DNA from: Farysia itapuensis
Taxonomy: Eukaryota > Basidiomycota > Ustilaginomycetes > Ustilaginales > Ustilaginaceae
Assembly (NCBI GenBank): GCA_023212645.1
Contig: JALBYC010000015.1
Location: 186,001 to 250,000, forward strand
Direction of reading: 5' to 3'
Length of the DNA stretch: 64,000 bases
Every line of letters begins with the position of its first letter. Within the stretch, counting starts at the first letter, position 1. Below the pieces are notes generated by a model. That model had not been told where the DNA came from. It made no database searches and worked only from the letters and a program-made list of their open reading frames with translations. The position numbers and the translations under genes were made by a program. Shown here piece after piece: positions 54,529 to 64,000 of this stretch.

Positions 54529-56136
54529 ATGAGCATCTCTCGGTCGAGCAGCGCTCAGGCAGCGAGATGCACCAACTTCGGCAGCAGTAGACAGACATCA
54601 AAGCGTACATGTGCCGTCTGCCATCCGCGAGCTCTCGTTCGCAATGTTTCCCACAAGACTAGGTCAGACAGGTATGCCCTCGAGGACGGCCCACATGACC
54701 CCTTCAATGCTGTCATTGCGCGTCTTGACGACAGTCCTGGGCCGAGCGGCTCACTATCTGGATGGAGCGCCGCAATCAAAGCAAACATATGTGTAAAGGA
54801 TGCCCGGACCTCTTGCGCAAGTCAGACGCTGCTCAATTTCAAGCCTACGTTTGACGCTACAGCTGTTAGCTTGGTTCGGCTGGCTGGGGCAAAGCTCACC
54901 TACCAGACCAATTGCGATGAGTTTGGCATGGGATCAGCCAACGTTCACTCTGTTTATGGACCAGTCCGGAATCCAGCCTCGGCAGATGCGGCTACTGTCA
55001 CTACTTGGAGCGCAGAGCAAGACCGGGCCGCTGGTGGTAGTTCGGGTGGTGCAGCTGCCGCGGTGCGAGCGGGACTAGCCAGGTTTGCACTGGGATCTGA
55101 CACGGGTGGCTCTGTTCGTCTTCCCGCCGCATACTGCGGTGTTGTTGGTCTCAAGCCGTCATACGGCCTAATTAGCCGTTGGGGCTTGATATCATACGCA
55201 GACAGTCTTGACACGGTCGGAGTGTTGGCGCGGACTGTGAACGACGCGAGCACAGTATTCGATGTCCTTTCGGCCCCAGACTCGCGTGACCCAACGTGCG
55301 CAAGTCAAGAGACACGGACAAGAGCAAAAGCCTGTCTGACCGACCATCTAAACCGCATCGGCGTGTCGAGCTCATCAAAGGCGTCTCCACTAGCTGGAGT
55401 GCGTATTGGGATCCCGCGCGAGTATTTCCCGGAAGAGCTACATCTGCGTGTGTTGGCTCCTTTCCGAGAATCAGTGTCTGCACTGGAAGCCGCGGGTGCG
55501 GAAGTGGTCGGTATCAGCCTGCCCACGACGCAGTCAGCCCTCGGTGCATACTACATTATCTCGTCGGCAGAAGCTAGTAGCAATTTAGCACGCTACGACG
55601 GCGTCGAATACGGCTTTCACGCACCGTCGACCGACAAGACTCATCATGCCTACGCGGCAACACGCAGCGCTGGCTTCGGCGAAGAGGTACGCAAACGTAT
55701 CCTCCTCGGCACGTACGCGCTCACCGCCGATGCATTTGACAATTACTTTCTCGAAGCATCTCGCGTGCGCAAGGCCATCCAGCAAGACTTTCAATCTGCT
55801 CTTCGCATACCCAACGCGCTTCGAGCTGACAAGCACGCTCCCGAAGCTGCAGCGAACGGCGTAGATGTCATTCTGCACCCTTCCGCCGTGAACACGGCCC
55901 CTACGCTGGCGGATAGTTTGCGATCGACAGAGTCCAGCGATTCCCTGGCCGAGTACGTGCAAGACATCCTTACGGTGCCTGCCAGTCTCGCTGGGCTACC
56001 TGCGCTGTCTGTCCCAGCAGGAGTTGCAGAGGACGACAAATGGCCGGTCGGTGTCACGGCCGTCACACAATGGGGTTGCGAAAAGATGCTCTTCGAGATA
56101 GGGCGCGCACTCGAATCGCACCTCAAATACAACTGA
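54529..56136 (+). CDS. HER2: Glutamyl-tRNA(Gln) amidotransferase subunit A, mitochondrial
   Basis: 535 residues. An N-terminal Ser/Arg-rich stretch without acidic residues (MSISRSSSAQAARCTNFGSS...) fits a mitochondrial presequence. The amidase-signature triad is present: Lys84 in AAIKANICVKD, the cis-Ser in GGSSGG (171-172) and nucleophile Ser195 in SDTGGSVRLPA. GLKPSYGLISRWGLISYADSLD is specific to the GatA branch. The enzyme converts Glu-tRNA(Gln) to Gln-tRNA(Gln) in mitochondria together with GatB and GatF-type subunits. No intron. Tail to tail with the FMN oxidase gene, about 33 bases apart. Confidence 0.93.
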   Translation: MSISRSSSAQAARCTNFGSSRQTSKRTCAVCHPRALVRNVSHKTRSDRYALEDGPHDPFNAVIARLDDSPGPSGSLSGWSAAIKANICVKDARTSCASQTLLNFKPTFDATAVSLVRLAGAKLTYQTNCDEFGMGSANVHSVYGPVRNPASADAATVTTWSAEQDRAAGGSSGGAAAAVRAGLARFALGSDTGGSVRLPAAYCGVVGLKPSYGLISRWGLISYADSLDTVGVLARTVNDASTVFDVLSAPDSRDPTCASQETRTRAKACLTDHLNRIGVSSSSKASPLAGVRIGIPREYFPEELHLRVLAPFRESVSALEAAGAEVVGISLPTTQSALGAYYIISSAEASSNLARYDGVEYGFHAPSTDKTHHAYAATRSAGFGEEVRKRILLGTYALTADAFDNYFLEASRVRKAIQQDFQSALRIPNALRADKHAPEAAANGVDVILHPSAVNTAPTLADSLRSTESSDSLAEYVQDILTVPASLAGLPALSVPAGVAEDDKWPVGVTAVTQWGCEKMLFEIGRALESHLKYN

Positions 56137-56143
56137 TTCTGCG

Positions 56144-56169
56144 CGAGGGGGAGAGAGAGAGAGAGAGAG
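56144..56169. repeat. (GA)n microsatellite
   Basis: About nine GA dinucleotides between the converging 3' ends of the GatA and FMN oxidase genes. Confidence 0.8.
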
Positions 56170-57612
56170 CTAGATGTGACTATCGGCGCGGACAAGGGCA
56201 GCGGGCGAGAGCTGGGTGGATGACTGGAAGCCAGCGAGTGCGCAATTGAGCTCAAAGTCGGCCAGCAGGGTCTTGAGGACCGAGGTGACGCCTTCCTGAC
56301 CGTTGAGCGCGAGTCCCCAAGCCCAAGGTCGGCCGATGGCGACGGCATCTGCGCCGAGACAGAGCGCTTTGGCGATGTCAGCTCCGGTGCGTACGCCACT
56401 GTCAAAGATGATGGACGGTCGTTCCTTGCCCTCTTCGACAGGCAAAGCGCGAATGTACTCTGCAATGGCGGGTAACTGCCGCAACGACGGTACTGCTCCA
56501 TCCACCTGTCTACCGCCGTGGTTGGATACCCACACGCCGTCCATACCGGCCTGAACGGCGCGAGCTGCATCCGGAACCGATTGAATGCCTTTGAGAATGA
56601 TCGGCCCATCGCCCCACAAGTCGCGCAAAATGGCGAGTTCAGCCCAAGAGCGCGAGACACCGGGTGAAAGCTGGCCAATCGCTGCAACCGACGCCTCGGT
56701 GATCTCGTCCTTGGTCACATCTTTCCGCAGCGGCGACTATGAGAAAACACAGCGGACCACGCTTAAGTCTATGCCACACTAAGCAGTGCTAGACGGGGAG
56801 AAAGAACTTACTTTTCCATCGCAGTACTTTTCGACAAACACGGGGTCGCTAAATACATTGGCGACGCCCTCACCGGTCAAGAAAGGATTGTAGGCTGACG
56901 TGATTGGTCAGCAATGGCGTTTTGGAAAGCAACCCTTTTGCGCGTGTCCACTTACCTGTGTCAAGATCTCTGGGTCTCCAACCGAGATTCCAGGTGTCCA
57001 GTGTGACGACTAGGACCGAGTATCCGGTAGATTTTGCGCGTTTGAGGAGCGAGGCGGTGATGTCATCGTCAAGAGGCCAGTAGAGCTGGAACCAGGCATC
57101 CGATTCGTTCTCCTGGAATTGGCCCTCCTTGTAGACCTGTTCCAGCGGTCGTGAGGTAGCCGAGGAGAGAGTAAAGGGAATGTTGAGCTCGGAAGCAGCA
57201 GCGGCGGTAGCGCAGTCGGCGTGCTCCTTGTTGAGCTGCGCCTGAACGCCAATAGGTGCGACGACGAGGGGGGTGGGATACTCTTTGCCGAACAGTCTCG
57301 TGGGACTGGTAAAATCGGACAGGGCAACATTACGCAGCATCTGGGGCACAATCTGCCATTGACTGAATGAGCGCAGGTTGACGATGGCGGTGGACTCGCT
57401 GGACGCACTGCCTGCCACATAGGCGTACGCTTCGGGTGTGATCTTCTCCTTGGCCAGCGCTTCGAGCCGGTTCAGATCCGTCGTCTGCGGGCGATCACCA
57501 CCCAGACCGCCGACGTAAATCTCCCGCAAGTAACCCGACTAGTAGACCGCAGATGTCAGCATGCTACGTGCATAGAACGGCAAGGGCCGATACGTACCTT
57601 TGGGTCCGACAT
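56170..57612 (-). CDS. FMN-dependent 2-hydroxyacid oxidase (lactate 2-monooxygenase-like)
   Basis: Four exons (57612-57598, 57538-56956, 56894-56812, 56736-56170), introns of 59, 61 and 75 nt, joining to 415 residues beginning MSDPKSGYLREIYVGG. Exon 1 codes for only five residues. The FMN-binding (beta/alpha)8 barrel has PLVVAPIGVQAQ, SSATSRPLEQV, WFQLYWP, VVTLDTWNLGWRPRDLD, ILKGIQS with the FMN Lys, SNHGGRQVDG with the catalytic His, FDSGVRTGADI and LGADAVAIGRPW. The WRPRDLDTAYNPFL region is typical of the lactate 2-monooxygenase-like branch. No targeting signal is visible, so it is probably cytosolic. The natural substrate cannot be inferred. Confidence 0.88.
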
Positions 57613-58033
57613 TGTTTGATGTATGATGGCAAAGTGCGGGGAACATTCACATTCACAATTGAATTGGGCTTCGGCTTCTTGAACCGGCGATGCGGCCGAA
57701 ATTGACGCGGCGACTTCCCGAGTGGTTTGTTAGACCGGTCTTTTTGCACCTCGGATCGCGGATCGCGGATCGACCTCCGTCGGAATTCCAATGTCGACAG
57801 CCGTAGCGAGCCGCCAAGCATCAAGGTGCAAAGGCAGCAGCAAAGGCAGCGCACGAGCTCAAGCCACATGCACAAGCACTATGACAGACGTTCAACGAAT
57901 GACAGGGCGCAGTCGCAGTCTGCGGTCTGGTACATTGGACGTGTTGTCGCCGATATAAATACATGCCCCCCCCAACAACACGTGTGTCGGCTGATAACGG
58001 CTCCTCTTCGCAGAAAGGTGTCCCCCCGTGGTT
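57613..58033. promoter_or_regulatory. Divergent promoter: FMN oxidase / seven-span protein
   Basis: 421 bases between divergent start codons. Three perfect tandem CGGATCG repeats lie at 57752-57772. TATAAAT (57954-57960) is 74 bases before the plus-strand ATG and is followed by a run of eight C. No gene recognised. Confidence 0.5.
57752..57772. repeat. Three tandem CGGATCG heptamers in a divergent promoter
   Basis: Perfect head-to-tail 7-bp repeats with the CGGAT core, placed about 140 bases from the FMN oxidase start and 260 from the other. They could form a multi-site operator. Confidence 0.6.
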
Positions 58034-59055
58034 ATGTTTGCTCCGTTGGCAAGTGCGTCGCTGGTGTTTGCAATTCTGTACTTGGCCATCTTTGTCGGCT
58101 TGACCGTGGGATTGTGTACGAAGCGCATCAAGATCAAGTCGCGATGGGCGGTACTGTACTTGCACGTTCTGTGTAGGCTGGCTGCCCAGGCGTGTGGCTT
58201 GGTGCTCGGCGTGGTCGGCATCTTTGGCGGTGCCAATAACGTCAATGTTCTGATCGCCATGTATATACTCGGCGCAGAGGGCTACTTTACCCTGGTCTTG
58301 TGCACAGCACGCTTCCTGGTGTCCTGGCACAATCACCACTTTGGCGACTCATGGCTGGAACGCAAGACGGCTTATCCCAAGCATCTGCCGTGGTATCAGA
58401 AGTTTGGCCGATCGCTTAGCTTCCGCGGGATCAAGGACCATCCCATGACCTGGGTGGAATGGTGCCTGATTGCTGCTAACGCCGTGATCATTTCTGGAGG
58501 CTCGCTCTCCGCCGGCGCGTACACGAACGACGACCTGACTCCCACCCAACAGCGTTCTCAGCTGCAGACGTCTCGCGATCTGCGCACAGCAGGACAAGCC
58601 ATCTTCCTCGCCATCAACTGCACCCTGTTCGGCTGCATCCTCGCCACGGTCCATCAAGCCAGAACTCGAGGCAACAAGGCGCCGTGGTATGGACATCCCA
58701 CCCTCGCGCTTCTCGTACTCACCTGGCCCTTTTTGGCAACCCGTGGCATCTGGGGCATCTTGCAAGCTCAAGTCCCCGCATATAACGTAAGTTCCTCGCT
58801 GAAGTCGCCGTTTAGTCCGTCAAAACTGATTCGTTGAGGCACCCGAAACAGTACTTTAATCCCGAGAACTACGATAGGGATAACTTGACGGAGCGCTTTG
58901 TGGTGGAAGAGGCGTGTCTAGCGACCATGACGGAATGGGTGAGCTGTGCGCTCCTCACTCTGACCTACTACACAAGCCGCAATGATCCCCGCCAAAGAGA
59001 CGTCAACTTACACCTCCAAACCCCTGGTGAAGATGACAAAAGCCACGAGATCTGA
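58034..59055 (+). CDS. Seven-span fungal membrane protein of unknown function
   Basis: Start at the ATG 58034; exon 1 runs to 58786 and exon 2 from 58852 (65-nt intron, GTAAGT...AACAG, phase 0) to 59055, giving 318 residues. Seven hydrophobic segments can be traced: SLVFAILYLAIFVGL, WAVLYLHVLCRLAAQ, VLIAMYILGAEGYF, WCLIAANAVIISGG, GQAIFLAINCTLFG, LALLVLTWPFLATRG and, in exon 2, WVSCALLTLTYYTS. The splice is supported because exon 2 adds the last span and a conserved-looking PENYDRDNLTERFVVEEA. The layout recalls uncharacterised fungal families such as DUF7702. Receptor-like topology does not prove receptor function. Confidence 0.75.
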
Positions 59056-59099
59056 GACTGTTACTGTATCATTGCGTTCATGAAATTGCAGCGAGAGGA

Positions 59100-59752
59100 T
59101 TACACTGGTACCATGGCGTATAGAGCGGTGATGAGACCGCCAAGGGCGGCAGTGACGCGGACGTTGTGCAAGGCAGTCCAAGTTGAGAAAAGCTTGTTCA
59201 CCTTGGCCTCGTCGACAGGTTCGCCGCGGTTGGCCGTTTTGCGCAACGCCATCAGCTGGTCATTCACCGGCTTGATCACGAGCAACTGACGGAAGAGAGA
59301 AGAGTTTGTGAGCCCACCAAAACGCACGTGCACCGACAACTGGAGCTGTGATGTACACTTACGGTAAAAGGAATGTGGAAGAGAAACATGCCTGCTGCTG
59401 CATAGACCAGAGTGTCGACGCTGACGGAAGAAGAGGGGGACCTGCTATGGTTGAGTGTCAAGGAGCGGACCTTGCTGGCAGCCGTACCACCCGTTTGCAC
59501 ACATGTGATTAGGCTCACGGCCGTGATGACGTCGAGGACTGGGATGCACGCGGCGCCGAGACTGTAGGCGCGGTTCCATAGCGTGAGCCTTTGCGCGACG
59601 GACAAGTTGGCAGTCTCAGCCGCCTGCGGTTCAACCTTGGTGCCTTGCTGCTCGAGGAAATGCTGATTGATGATCAAGGGATACGAGAGTGCCAAGCCGG
59701 TAACAAGGCCCGAGGTGGTCAAACCGACCAAAGCAGAGATGGGAGCCATCAT
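59100..59752 (-). CDS. DUF1772-like small membrane protein
   Basis: Exons 59752-59363 and 59285-59100, with a 77-nt phase-0 intron (GTAAGT...CGTCAG); 191 residues starting MMAPISALVGLTTSGLVTGL. The start at 59752 fits a TATATAT element about 55 bases upstream. Four hydrophobic segments (ISALVGLTTSGLVTGLALS, AACIPVLDVITAVSLI, VYAAAGMFLFHIPFT, RVTAALGGLITALYAM) and the loop PVNDQLMAL form the DUF1772 pattern. Some family members are anthrone-oxygenase-like proteins of secondary metabolism, but no polyketide genes are nearby, so that role is not implied. It lies next to the methyltransferase on the same strand. Confidence 0.75.
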
Positions 59753-59805
59753 GGTATGAGCGATAAGCGTTGGCCTGGTCCTCGCCTCGCCTCGCACATT
59801 GCTGA

Positions 59806-59813
59806 AATATATA
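59806..59813 (-). promoter_or_regulatory. TATA box of the DUF1772-like gene
   Basis: TATATATT on the minus strand, 54-61 bases upstream of the ATG at 59752. It supports this start over an upstream in-frame ATG at 59848. Confidence 0.5.
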
Positions 59814-59943
59814 CCACCAGCGCCTCGAATCGGGGAAATTGAGCCCAATCAACAAGGGTCTGGGTCTGTGCACGTGTGGTGTTTGCCGCGGGAAGAGATT
59901 CATGCTGATAGCGCGGCACGGCCCATGGCGGGGTTAGGCGAAC

Positions 59944-60744
59944 TTACTTGCGAAGCAGAACCTGGCCGCAGATAATGACATAGACGCTGTGAGGCTGTTG
60001 ACTCCAGTGCAGCCAAGCGGGGGCAAACTGCGCAATCTGTTGACGCGTAGCCAGGCCGGTCGCTAGTGCCCTGGCCGTCCAGTCGTCGGCAGAGGAGCGT
60101 TGGGCTGACATCTCGCCCCACCAGGGCGCGTCTTGTGGGCCGGCATACGTCTGGCTGCCGGACGAGTACTCGACGGCGTTGGGGGAGAAGCCAGCCTGGA
60201 TTGCCCACTCGATCAGTCTGCGTCCCGCGTCCGGCTCGGCGCCCGTCGAGCGGAAGATCTGGCCAGCCACCGTCTTCCACAGCTCCAACGCTTCACTGCT
60301 TGGATACAGCATGGTGGTTGCCCAGTCACCCTCGCGGCAAGCGACCAAGCCACCCGGCTTGCACACCCTTCGCATCTCACCCAGCGCTTTCGCTGCATCA
60401 CTGAGATGCAACAAAATCTGATGCGCATACACCACGTCAAATGTGTCGTCTGCAAACGGAAGCTCGTACACGGAAGCCGTCTGGAACGAGACGTTGCTGG
60501 CGCAATCGCTGTCTGCAGCTCTCTTGCGCGCTTCTTCCACGACCTGCGCAGAGTAGTCGACACCTACGACACGACCGCGCTCCACGTACTTGGCCAGTGA
60601 GGTGGTGATCGTGCCCGGCCCGCAACCCACGTCCAGCACCTCTGCCTCTGCTCGCAAATGAGGCAGCAGAAACGCTGCGGAATTCTCAGCAGTGCGCGAC
60701 GTGTGCGACCGAAGCACCGCTTCACTATACCCCTGTGTATACAT
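59944..60744 (-). CDS. Class I SAM-dependent methyltransferase (UbiE/COQ5-like fold)
   Basis: 266 residues. Motif I VLDVGCGPGTI, motif post-I GVDYSAQVV, motif II-like FDVVYAHQILLHL and motif III KPGGLVACREGD are in the usual order for the SAM-binding Rossmann fold. The C-terminus (GATRQQIAQFAPAWLHWSQQ) is typical of generic fungal methyltransferases whose substrates are unknown. No targeting signal. A TATATA element about 85 bases upstream (60829) supports the start. Same strand as the DUF1772-like gene, with about 190 bases between. Confidence 0.85.
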   Translation of the reverse strand: MYTQGYSEAVLRSHTSRTAENSAAFLLPHLRAEAEVLDVGCGPGTITTSLAKYVERGRVVGVDYSAQVVEEARKRAADSDCASNVSFQTASVYELPFADDTFDVVYAHQILLHLSDAAKALGEMRRVCKPGGLVACREGDWATTMLYPSSEALELWKTVAGQIFRSTGAEPDAGRRLIEWAIQAGFSPNAVEYSSGSQTYAGPQDAPWWGEMSAQRSSADDWTARALATGLATRQQIAQFAPAWLHWSQQPHSVYVIICGQVLLRK

Positions 60745-60901
60745 CGTTGATGGTGGTAGTCAGCACGAAACAAGGGTCCACGACAGCAGCAGTAGTAGTA
60801 TGTTCAACGTCATAATATAAAAAAAAGGTATATATTGGCACAGATGTCGTGCGGGAATTTTGGGATGGGAGAAAGGCGTGGCTATTGGCGGACATGAGGG
60901 G

Positions 60902-63900
60902 TCAGCACTTCGAGCCGAAGCGAGGGGCAGAGCGGACCGCGATGCGGCTTTGGAACGACGTGGCTGCAGCCGTAGCACTGAGTGGTGGGGTGATTATTTG
61001 GGGCGAAGCCAGCGCCCGAGACCGTAACGACGTCGTACTCGCCGCTGTCCGCAGACTGGGCAGCTTCGAGGCCGTCGCCCCGCTGCGCAGAATGCCGGAC
61101 GAAGCAGCCCCTGCACGGACACTCTTGAGATTGACGACGCTCTGAGGTCGACGCAGCATCGGCGATGGGAGCGGGCTAGACGGCACTGCCAGCAGCTCGG
61201 AATCATTCGACTCGGATCGACTGCCTCTCGCCGATCGAGGAAGCGCCAGCATGGGTAGGCCACTGCTCTTGCGTCGCAGGGTGGGCGCGACAGCCCCCAC
61301 GCCATTCTTGTCGGCCGCATCGACGGCCGAGGTGCGTCGGAAAGCTGCATCTTCCTGACTGCTAGTGACCGAGTACACAGTGGCTGAGGAGACGGTGCTC
61401 GATCGGTCGCCGTGGAAGCTGGACCAGATCTCAGACCCTGCGGTCGTGTTCGGCGTGTCTTGCTCGGCATTCGCCCGCCCACTTGGAAGCACCTGACGTA
61501 CGTTACCAAACTCAACAGCATCATCATCTTCGTCGTCGAGTAGAGCGTGCGACACATCAATCTCGCTCAAGTTGACGTGAGACAGGTCGTCTTCCTCCAA
61601 GCTCGGCAGCTCGAGCTCTGGACTGTCGGATCGAATCGGTGTCGTGCGCGCTCTCTGTATTGCGGCAGCATCTGTGGCGCGGATATGCTCGAGCGCAGTC
61701 GAGTGACGCTGGGGTGTGCGCAGCGGGATAGAGGCAATCTTGCGTTGTATCACTAGTTTGCCGCTGTCGTTGATGCTTGCCACGACGCCGAGTTTGCGCT
61801 TGGCCCCTCGTGCGTCGTCCCACAGCCCGCTGCGTTCGGCCAGCGCTTCGAGCGCCGTACCAACGTCCAGGTCGGACTCTTCGCTCTCGTTGCCAGAGTC
61901 TGCGTCCTTATCGTACGGGCTTAGCCCGTTTGCACTGCGCCGGCCCTGCAAGGACAGAGGCGATGCGCTGTTGGGAGACGATAGGCGTGGGGCACGCAGG
62001 TTGAGCGGCCACGCTCCCGGCTCGTCCAGATCAAGGCCGTGAACTTGGAGCATGGAAAGTCTCGAGCTTTTGCGGCGCAACAGGGGCGGCAGCACTCTGC
62101 GTTCATCTGTCCCGACTTGAGTCGGCAGCTGCAGTGACGGCGACGATGGTGAGGATGTCGGCGAGGTCTGCATGCTGAATTCCACGTACTGCTTCGGCTG
62201 TACTGACGCTGGTCTAGAGCCGGCTATACTGCCGCGCGGACTGATGCTGATCTGGTCCTCGCCGATGGCCACTGGCCAGCGTGTGCCAAACTCGGCCGCG
62301 GCGAGACTGTAGCTGCTTAGGGATGTGGATCGACCGCCGGTCAAGATGGACTGCGCTGATCCGTCTGGTGATGCATCACGCACGTTGGCAAGAGCGTGGT
62401 CATGCAACGCTATGGGACGGTAGCTCATGGCCGACACAAAGGCCGACAGGCTTTCGCGACGTTGTAGCTCTTGCTGCGCCATTTGCTGCTTGGCCTGCGC
62501 AGCTGCCTTGATCTCGCGCACCGACACGGGTCCTGTCGGCGATCCAACCGACGACAGGGAAGCCACCGAGGACTGTCGAGACCTCAACGTGTGAGACGCT
62601 GCTCGTGCAATAATACTCGACCACGTCCCAGCACCCGTCAGATCCTTGGGCGACATTCCTGACGGCACAAAGGGCGGCAGACTTGGAGAAAACTGGTAAA
62701 ACGCAAATGGATCCTGCCTGTCGTGTCGCACTTGCGGCAAAGGTTCTTCGGCTGTACTTTGCAGCGATGGGCTGAAGGCCGAGCTGAGACGGTGGGTGCG
62801 GGCAGTGCTGTCACGGCGTACGGCTCGCTGATCTTCAAAGCCAAGGCCAATCACGGTGCGGCTCGGTTTGGTGCGTTTGCGTGGCGAGTCAGACTCGTCC
62901 AATTCTATAGCTGATTCGTCGACATCGGCAGAGGTTGGAGGCGGCGGTACAAACACTTCGGAGAGTATGCTGCCGTTGGAAGCACGATATGCGTCGTAGA
63001 TCGAATCGAGCTCAAACGACTCTTTGCCCAATTCTGCGACTCTGATGGCAGGTACCTGGAAGGAGCCTGTCGAGTCTGTTCTCTGCAGACTGTGCGACAT
63101 GTCAAGCGTACTGGAGGATGCGAGGGACGGTATGGAAACAGAGGTATCCGGTGATGACGGATGTGGGCTCTGTTCAGGTCGAGGCGACTGACTTGCGGAA
63201 GACATCTTGTCGGCATGCAGGTCGAGAGCGGCGACGAGACCGACGATTTTCTGCTGCATCGTGCTGTCCCTGGACGTGATGGCTTTTGGTCTGGAACGAG
63301 CTGGCATTCTGAACCCGGTGGGCGAGGTGGGAGAGACGGATGGACTACTGCTCAGCTCACGACGAGCCTTGCTCCATCGAGACGTGGGTGTGGATGGACC
63401 GGCAACGCACAGCACACCATGGTGATCAGTCAGCTGAAGCACATCCTCCAACTCGCCATCGCTGTTGTCATCCGTCGAGCGCGAAGGTGACTGCGGCAAG
63501 CGCGATTGAATGGACCCTCGTAAATTGTCAAGGGGACGAGACGGAACAGGGGTGGGAAAGCACGACGAGAGGCGTCGAATGCTGTCCATCTCGTCCCCGG
63601 AGCCATCGCTGGTATCTGCGTCGAATGACATGCTTGGGAGGAAGGAGGCGGCAGCGACGGTAGGAGTCGGTGGCAGAGACGAGTCTGGCCGCGGCGGTAA
63701 AGGCATGGTGGGTGGTGGACATAGAGGTTTGCCTCTGGATCTAGACTGAGAGTTGGTGGGGGGCCGTGCCGGTGGGACTGACGTAGACGACGAGCGCGCT
63801 TTGTGCTCCGTTTTGGGAGACAAAGGGCGATGTGATTGATGACCTTGAATGGTGCTTTCTTCATCTTCATCGCTCATAGGCGCAAGGGAGCCATTGTCGT

Positions 63901-64000
63901 CGACGCAGCACCAGGTCAATCGGTCCGCCGACGCTGAAACGGGCGAGAGCATGGCCGCCTTCCTAGCGTTGCGTGCTGCCAGAATAGACTCCTGCAACAA
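60902..64000 (-). CDS. Unknown Ser-rich protein (5' end beyond the window)
   Basis: 1,032 residues visible; the frame is open to the last base, so the start is outside. No domain recognised. The sequence is Ser/Pro/Arg-rich and mostly disordered, with islands that look conserved: DRLTWCCVDDNGSLAPMSDE near the N-terminal edge, DPFAFYQFSPSLPPFVPSGM, MAQQELQRRESLSAFVSAMSYRP and SGKLVIQRKIASIPLRTPQRH. Many RxxS and SP sites suggest phosphoregulation. The C-terminus (QSRIAVRSAPRFGSKC) is basic. Probably a smut-specific or fast-evolving regulatory protein; function unknown. Confidence 0.75.
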   Translation of the reverse strand: MLQESILAARNARKAAMLSPVSASADRLTWCCVDDNGSLAPMSDEDEESTIQGHQSHRPLSPKTEHKARSSSTSVPPARPPTNSQSRSRGKPLCPPPTMPLPPRPDSSLPPTPTVAAASFLPSMSFDADTSDGSGDEMDSIRRLSSCFPTPVPSRPLDNLRGSIQSRLPQSPSRSTDDNSDGELEDVLQLTDHHGVLCVAGPSTPTSRWSKARRELSSSPSVSPTSPTGFRMPARSRPKAITSRDSTMQQKIVGLVAALDLHADKMSSASQSPRPEQSPHPSSPDTSVSIPSLASSSTLDMSHSLQRTDSTGSFQVPAIRVAELGKESFELDSIYDAYRASNGSILSEVFVPPPPTSADVDESAIELDESDSPRKRTKPSRTVIGLGFEDQRAVRRDSTARTHRLSSAFSPSLQSTAEEPLPQVRHDRQDPFAFYQFSPSLPPFVPSGMSPKDLTGAGTWSSIIARAASHTLRSRQSSVASLSSVGSPTGPVSVREIKAAAQAKQQMAQQELQRRESLSAFVSAMSYRPIALHDHALANVRDASPDGSAQSILTGGRSTSLSSYSLAAAEFGTRWPVAIGEDQISISPRGSIAGSRPASVQPKQYVEFSMQTSPTSSPSSPSLQLPTQVGTDERRVLPPLLRRKSSRLSMLQVHGLDLDEPGAWPLNLRAPRLSSPNSASPLSLQGRRSANGLSPYDKDADSGNESEESDLDVGTALEALAERSGLWDDARGAKRKLGVVASINDSGKLVIQRKIASIPLRTPQRHSTALEHIRATDAAAIQRARTTPIRSDSPELELPSLEEDDLSHVNLSEIDVSHALLDDEDDDAVEFGNVRQVLPSGRANAEQDTPNTTAGSEIWSSFHGDRSSTVSSATVYSVTSSQEDAAFRRTSAVDAADKNGVGAVAPTLRRKSSGLPMLALPRSARGSRSESNDSELLAVPSSPLPSPMLRRPQSVVNLKSVRAGAASSGILRSGATASKLPSLRTAASTTSLRSRALASPQIITPPLSATAAATSFQSRIAVRSAPRFGSKC

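Noticed and set aside
59753..59848. Upstream ATG giving the DUF1772-like protein 32 extra residues
   Set aside because: This stretch contains the TATATAT element and precedes the natural membrane-protein start.
1..64000. Transposons, CRISPR arrays, operons or prokaryotic features
   Set aside because: No transposase or reverse transcriptase frame, terminal repeats or spaced direct repeats were seen; the introns and gene content are eukaryotic.

Overview
The window reads as nuclear DNA of a basidiomycete smut fungus (Ustilaginomycotina, Ustilago/Sporisorium-like). The evidence is compact gene spacing, few and short introns (about 60-80 nt, GTRNGT...YAG), fungal orthologues (Nha1, Som1, Gpi11, Smp3, Bfr2, 161-residue tropomyosin) and, above all, a tandem cluster of intronless secreted-protein genes of the kind that defines smut effector clusters. 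The species cannot be read from the sequence alone. No transposase, reverse transcriptase, tRNA or rRNA gene was recognised.

Left flank (1-14.8 kb) is housekeeping. It holds the 3' part of an Nha1-type Na+/H+ antiporter, PIG-F/Gpi11 for GPI-anchor synthesis, an Ish1/Msc1-repeat protein with a signal peptide and a C-terminal HDEF, the APC11 RING subunit in four exons, a mitochondrial LEA-like protein, a membrane-anchored gamma-glutamyltransferase, and a Prp24/SART3-type splicing factor.

The centre (15.1-29.9 kb) is a strand-coherent array of ten plus-strand genes encoding predicted secreted proteins. Two families are interleaved. Family 1 (six clear members, 20.7-29.9 kb, plus a divergent relative at 15.1 kb) shares an N-terminal helical segment and a core with RWRWLPLID, VPTAIVRP and GRGLQF motifs. 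Five members carry a long disordered tail with LxLG motifs; one tail has a perfect DLNxxP (EAR-type) motif and another an LxLxL. Family 2 (16.9-20.2 kb) has two single-module proteins and one protein in which the module is duplicated. The mature proteins are almost free of cysteine. Small inverted repeats lie upstream of most members.

Right flank (30-64 kb) returns to housekeeping and unknown genes: an intracellular bacterial-type GH13 amylase, Som1-like mitochondrial peptidase partner, a KEN-box protein, a membrane-anchored coiled-coil protein, Smp3 GPI mannosyltransferase divergent from a DNAJC9-type histone co-chaperone, mitochondrial uL2, a Ser-rich protein, the nucleoporin Nsp1, Bfr2/AATF, a kinesin-14, tropomyosin with an ATG-only first coding exon, a response regulator, mitochondrial GatA/Her2, an FMN-dependent 2-hydroxyacid oxidase, a seven-span membrane protein, a DUF1772-like protein, a methyltransferase and a Ser-rich orphan running off the end. 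Many flank genes are divergent pairs sharing short promoters.

The point of greatest interest is the effector array: how a secreted core domain has been combined with fast-evolving tails bearing motifs that resemble plant co-repressor recruitment signals.
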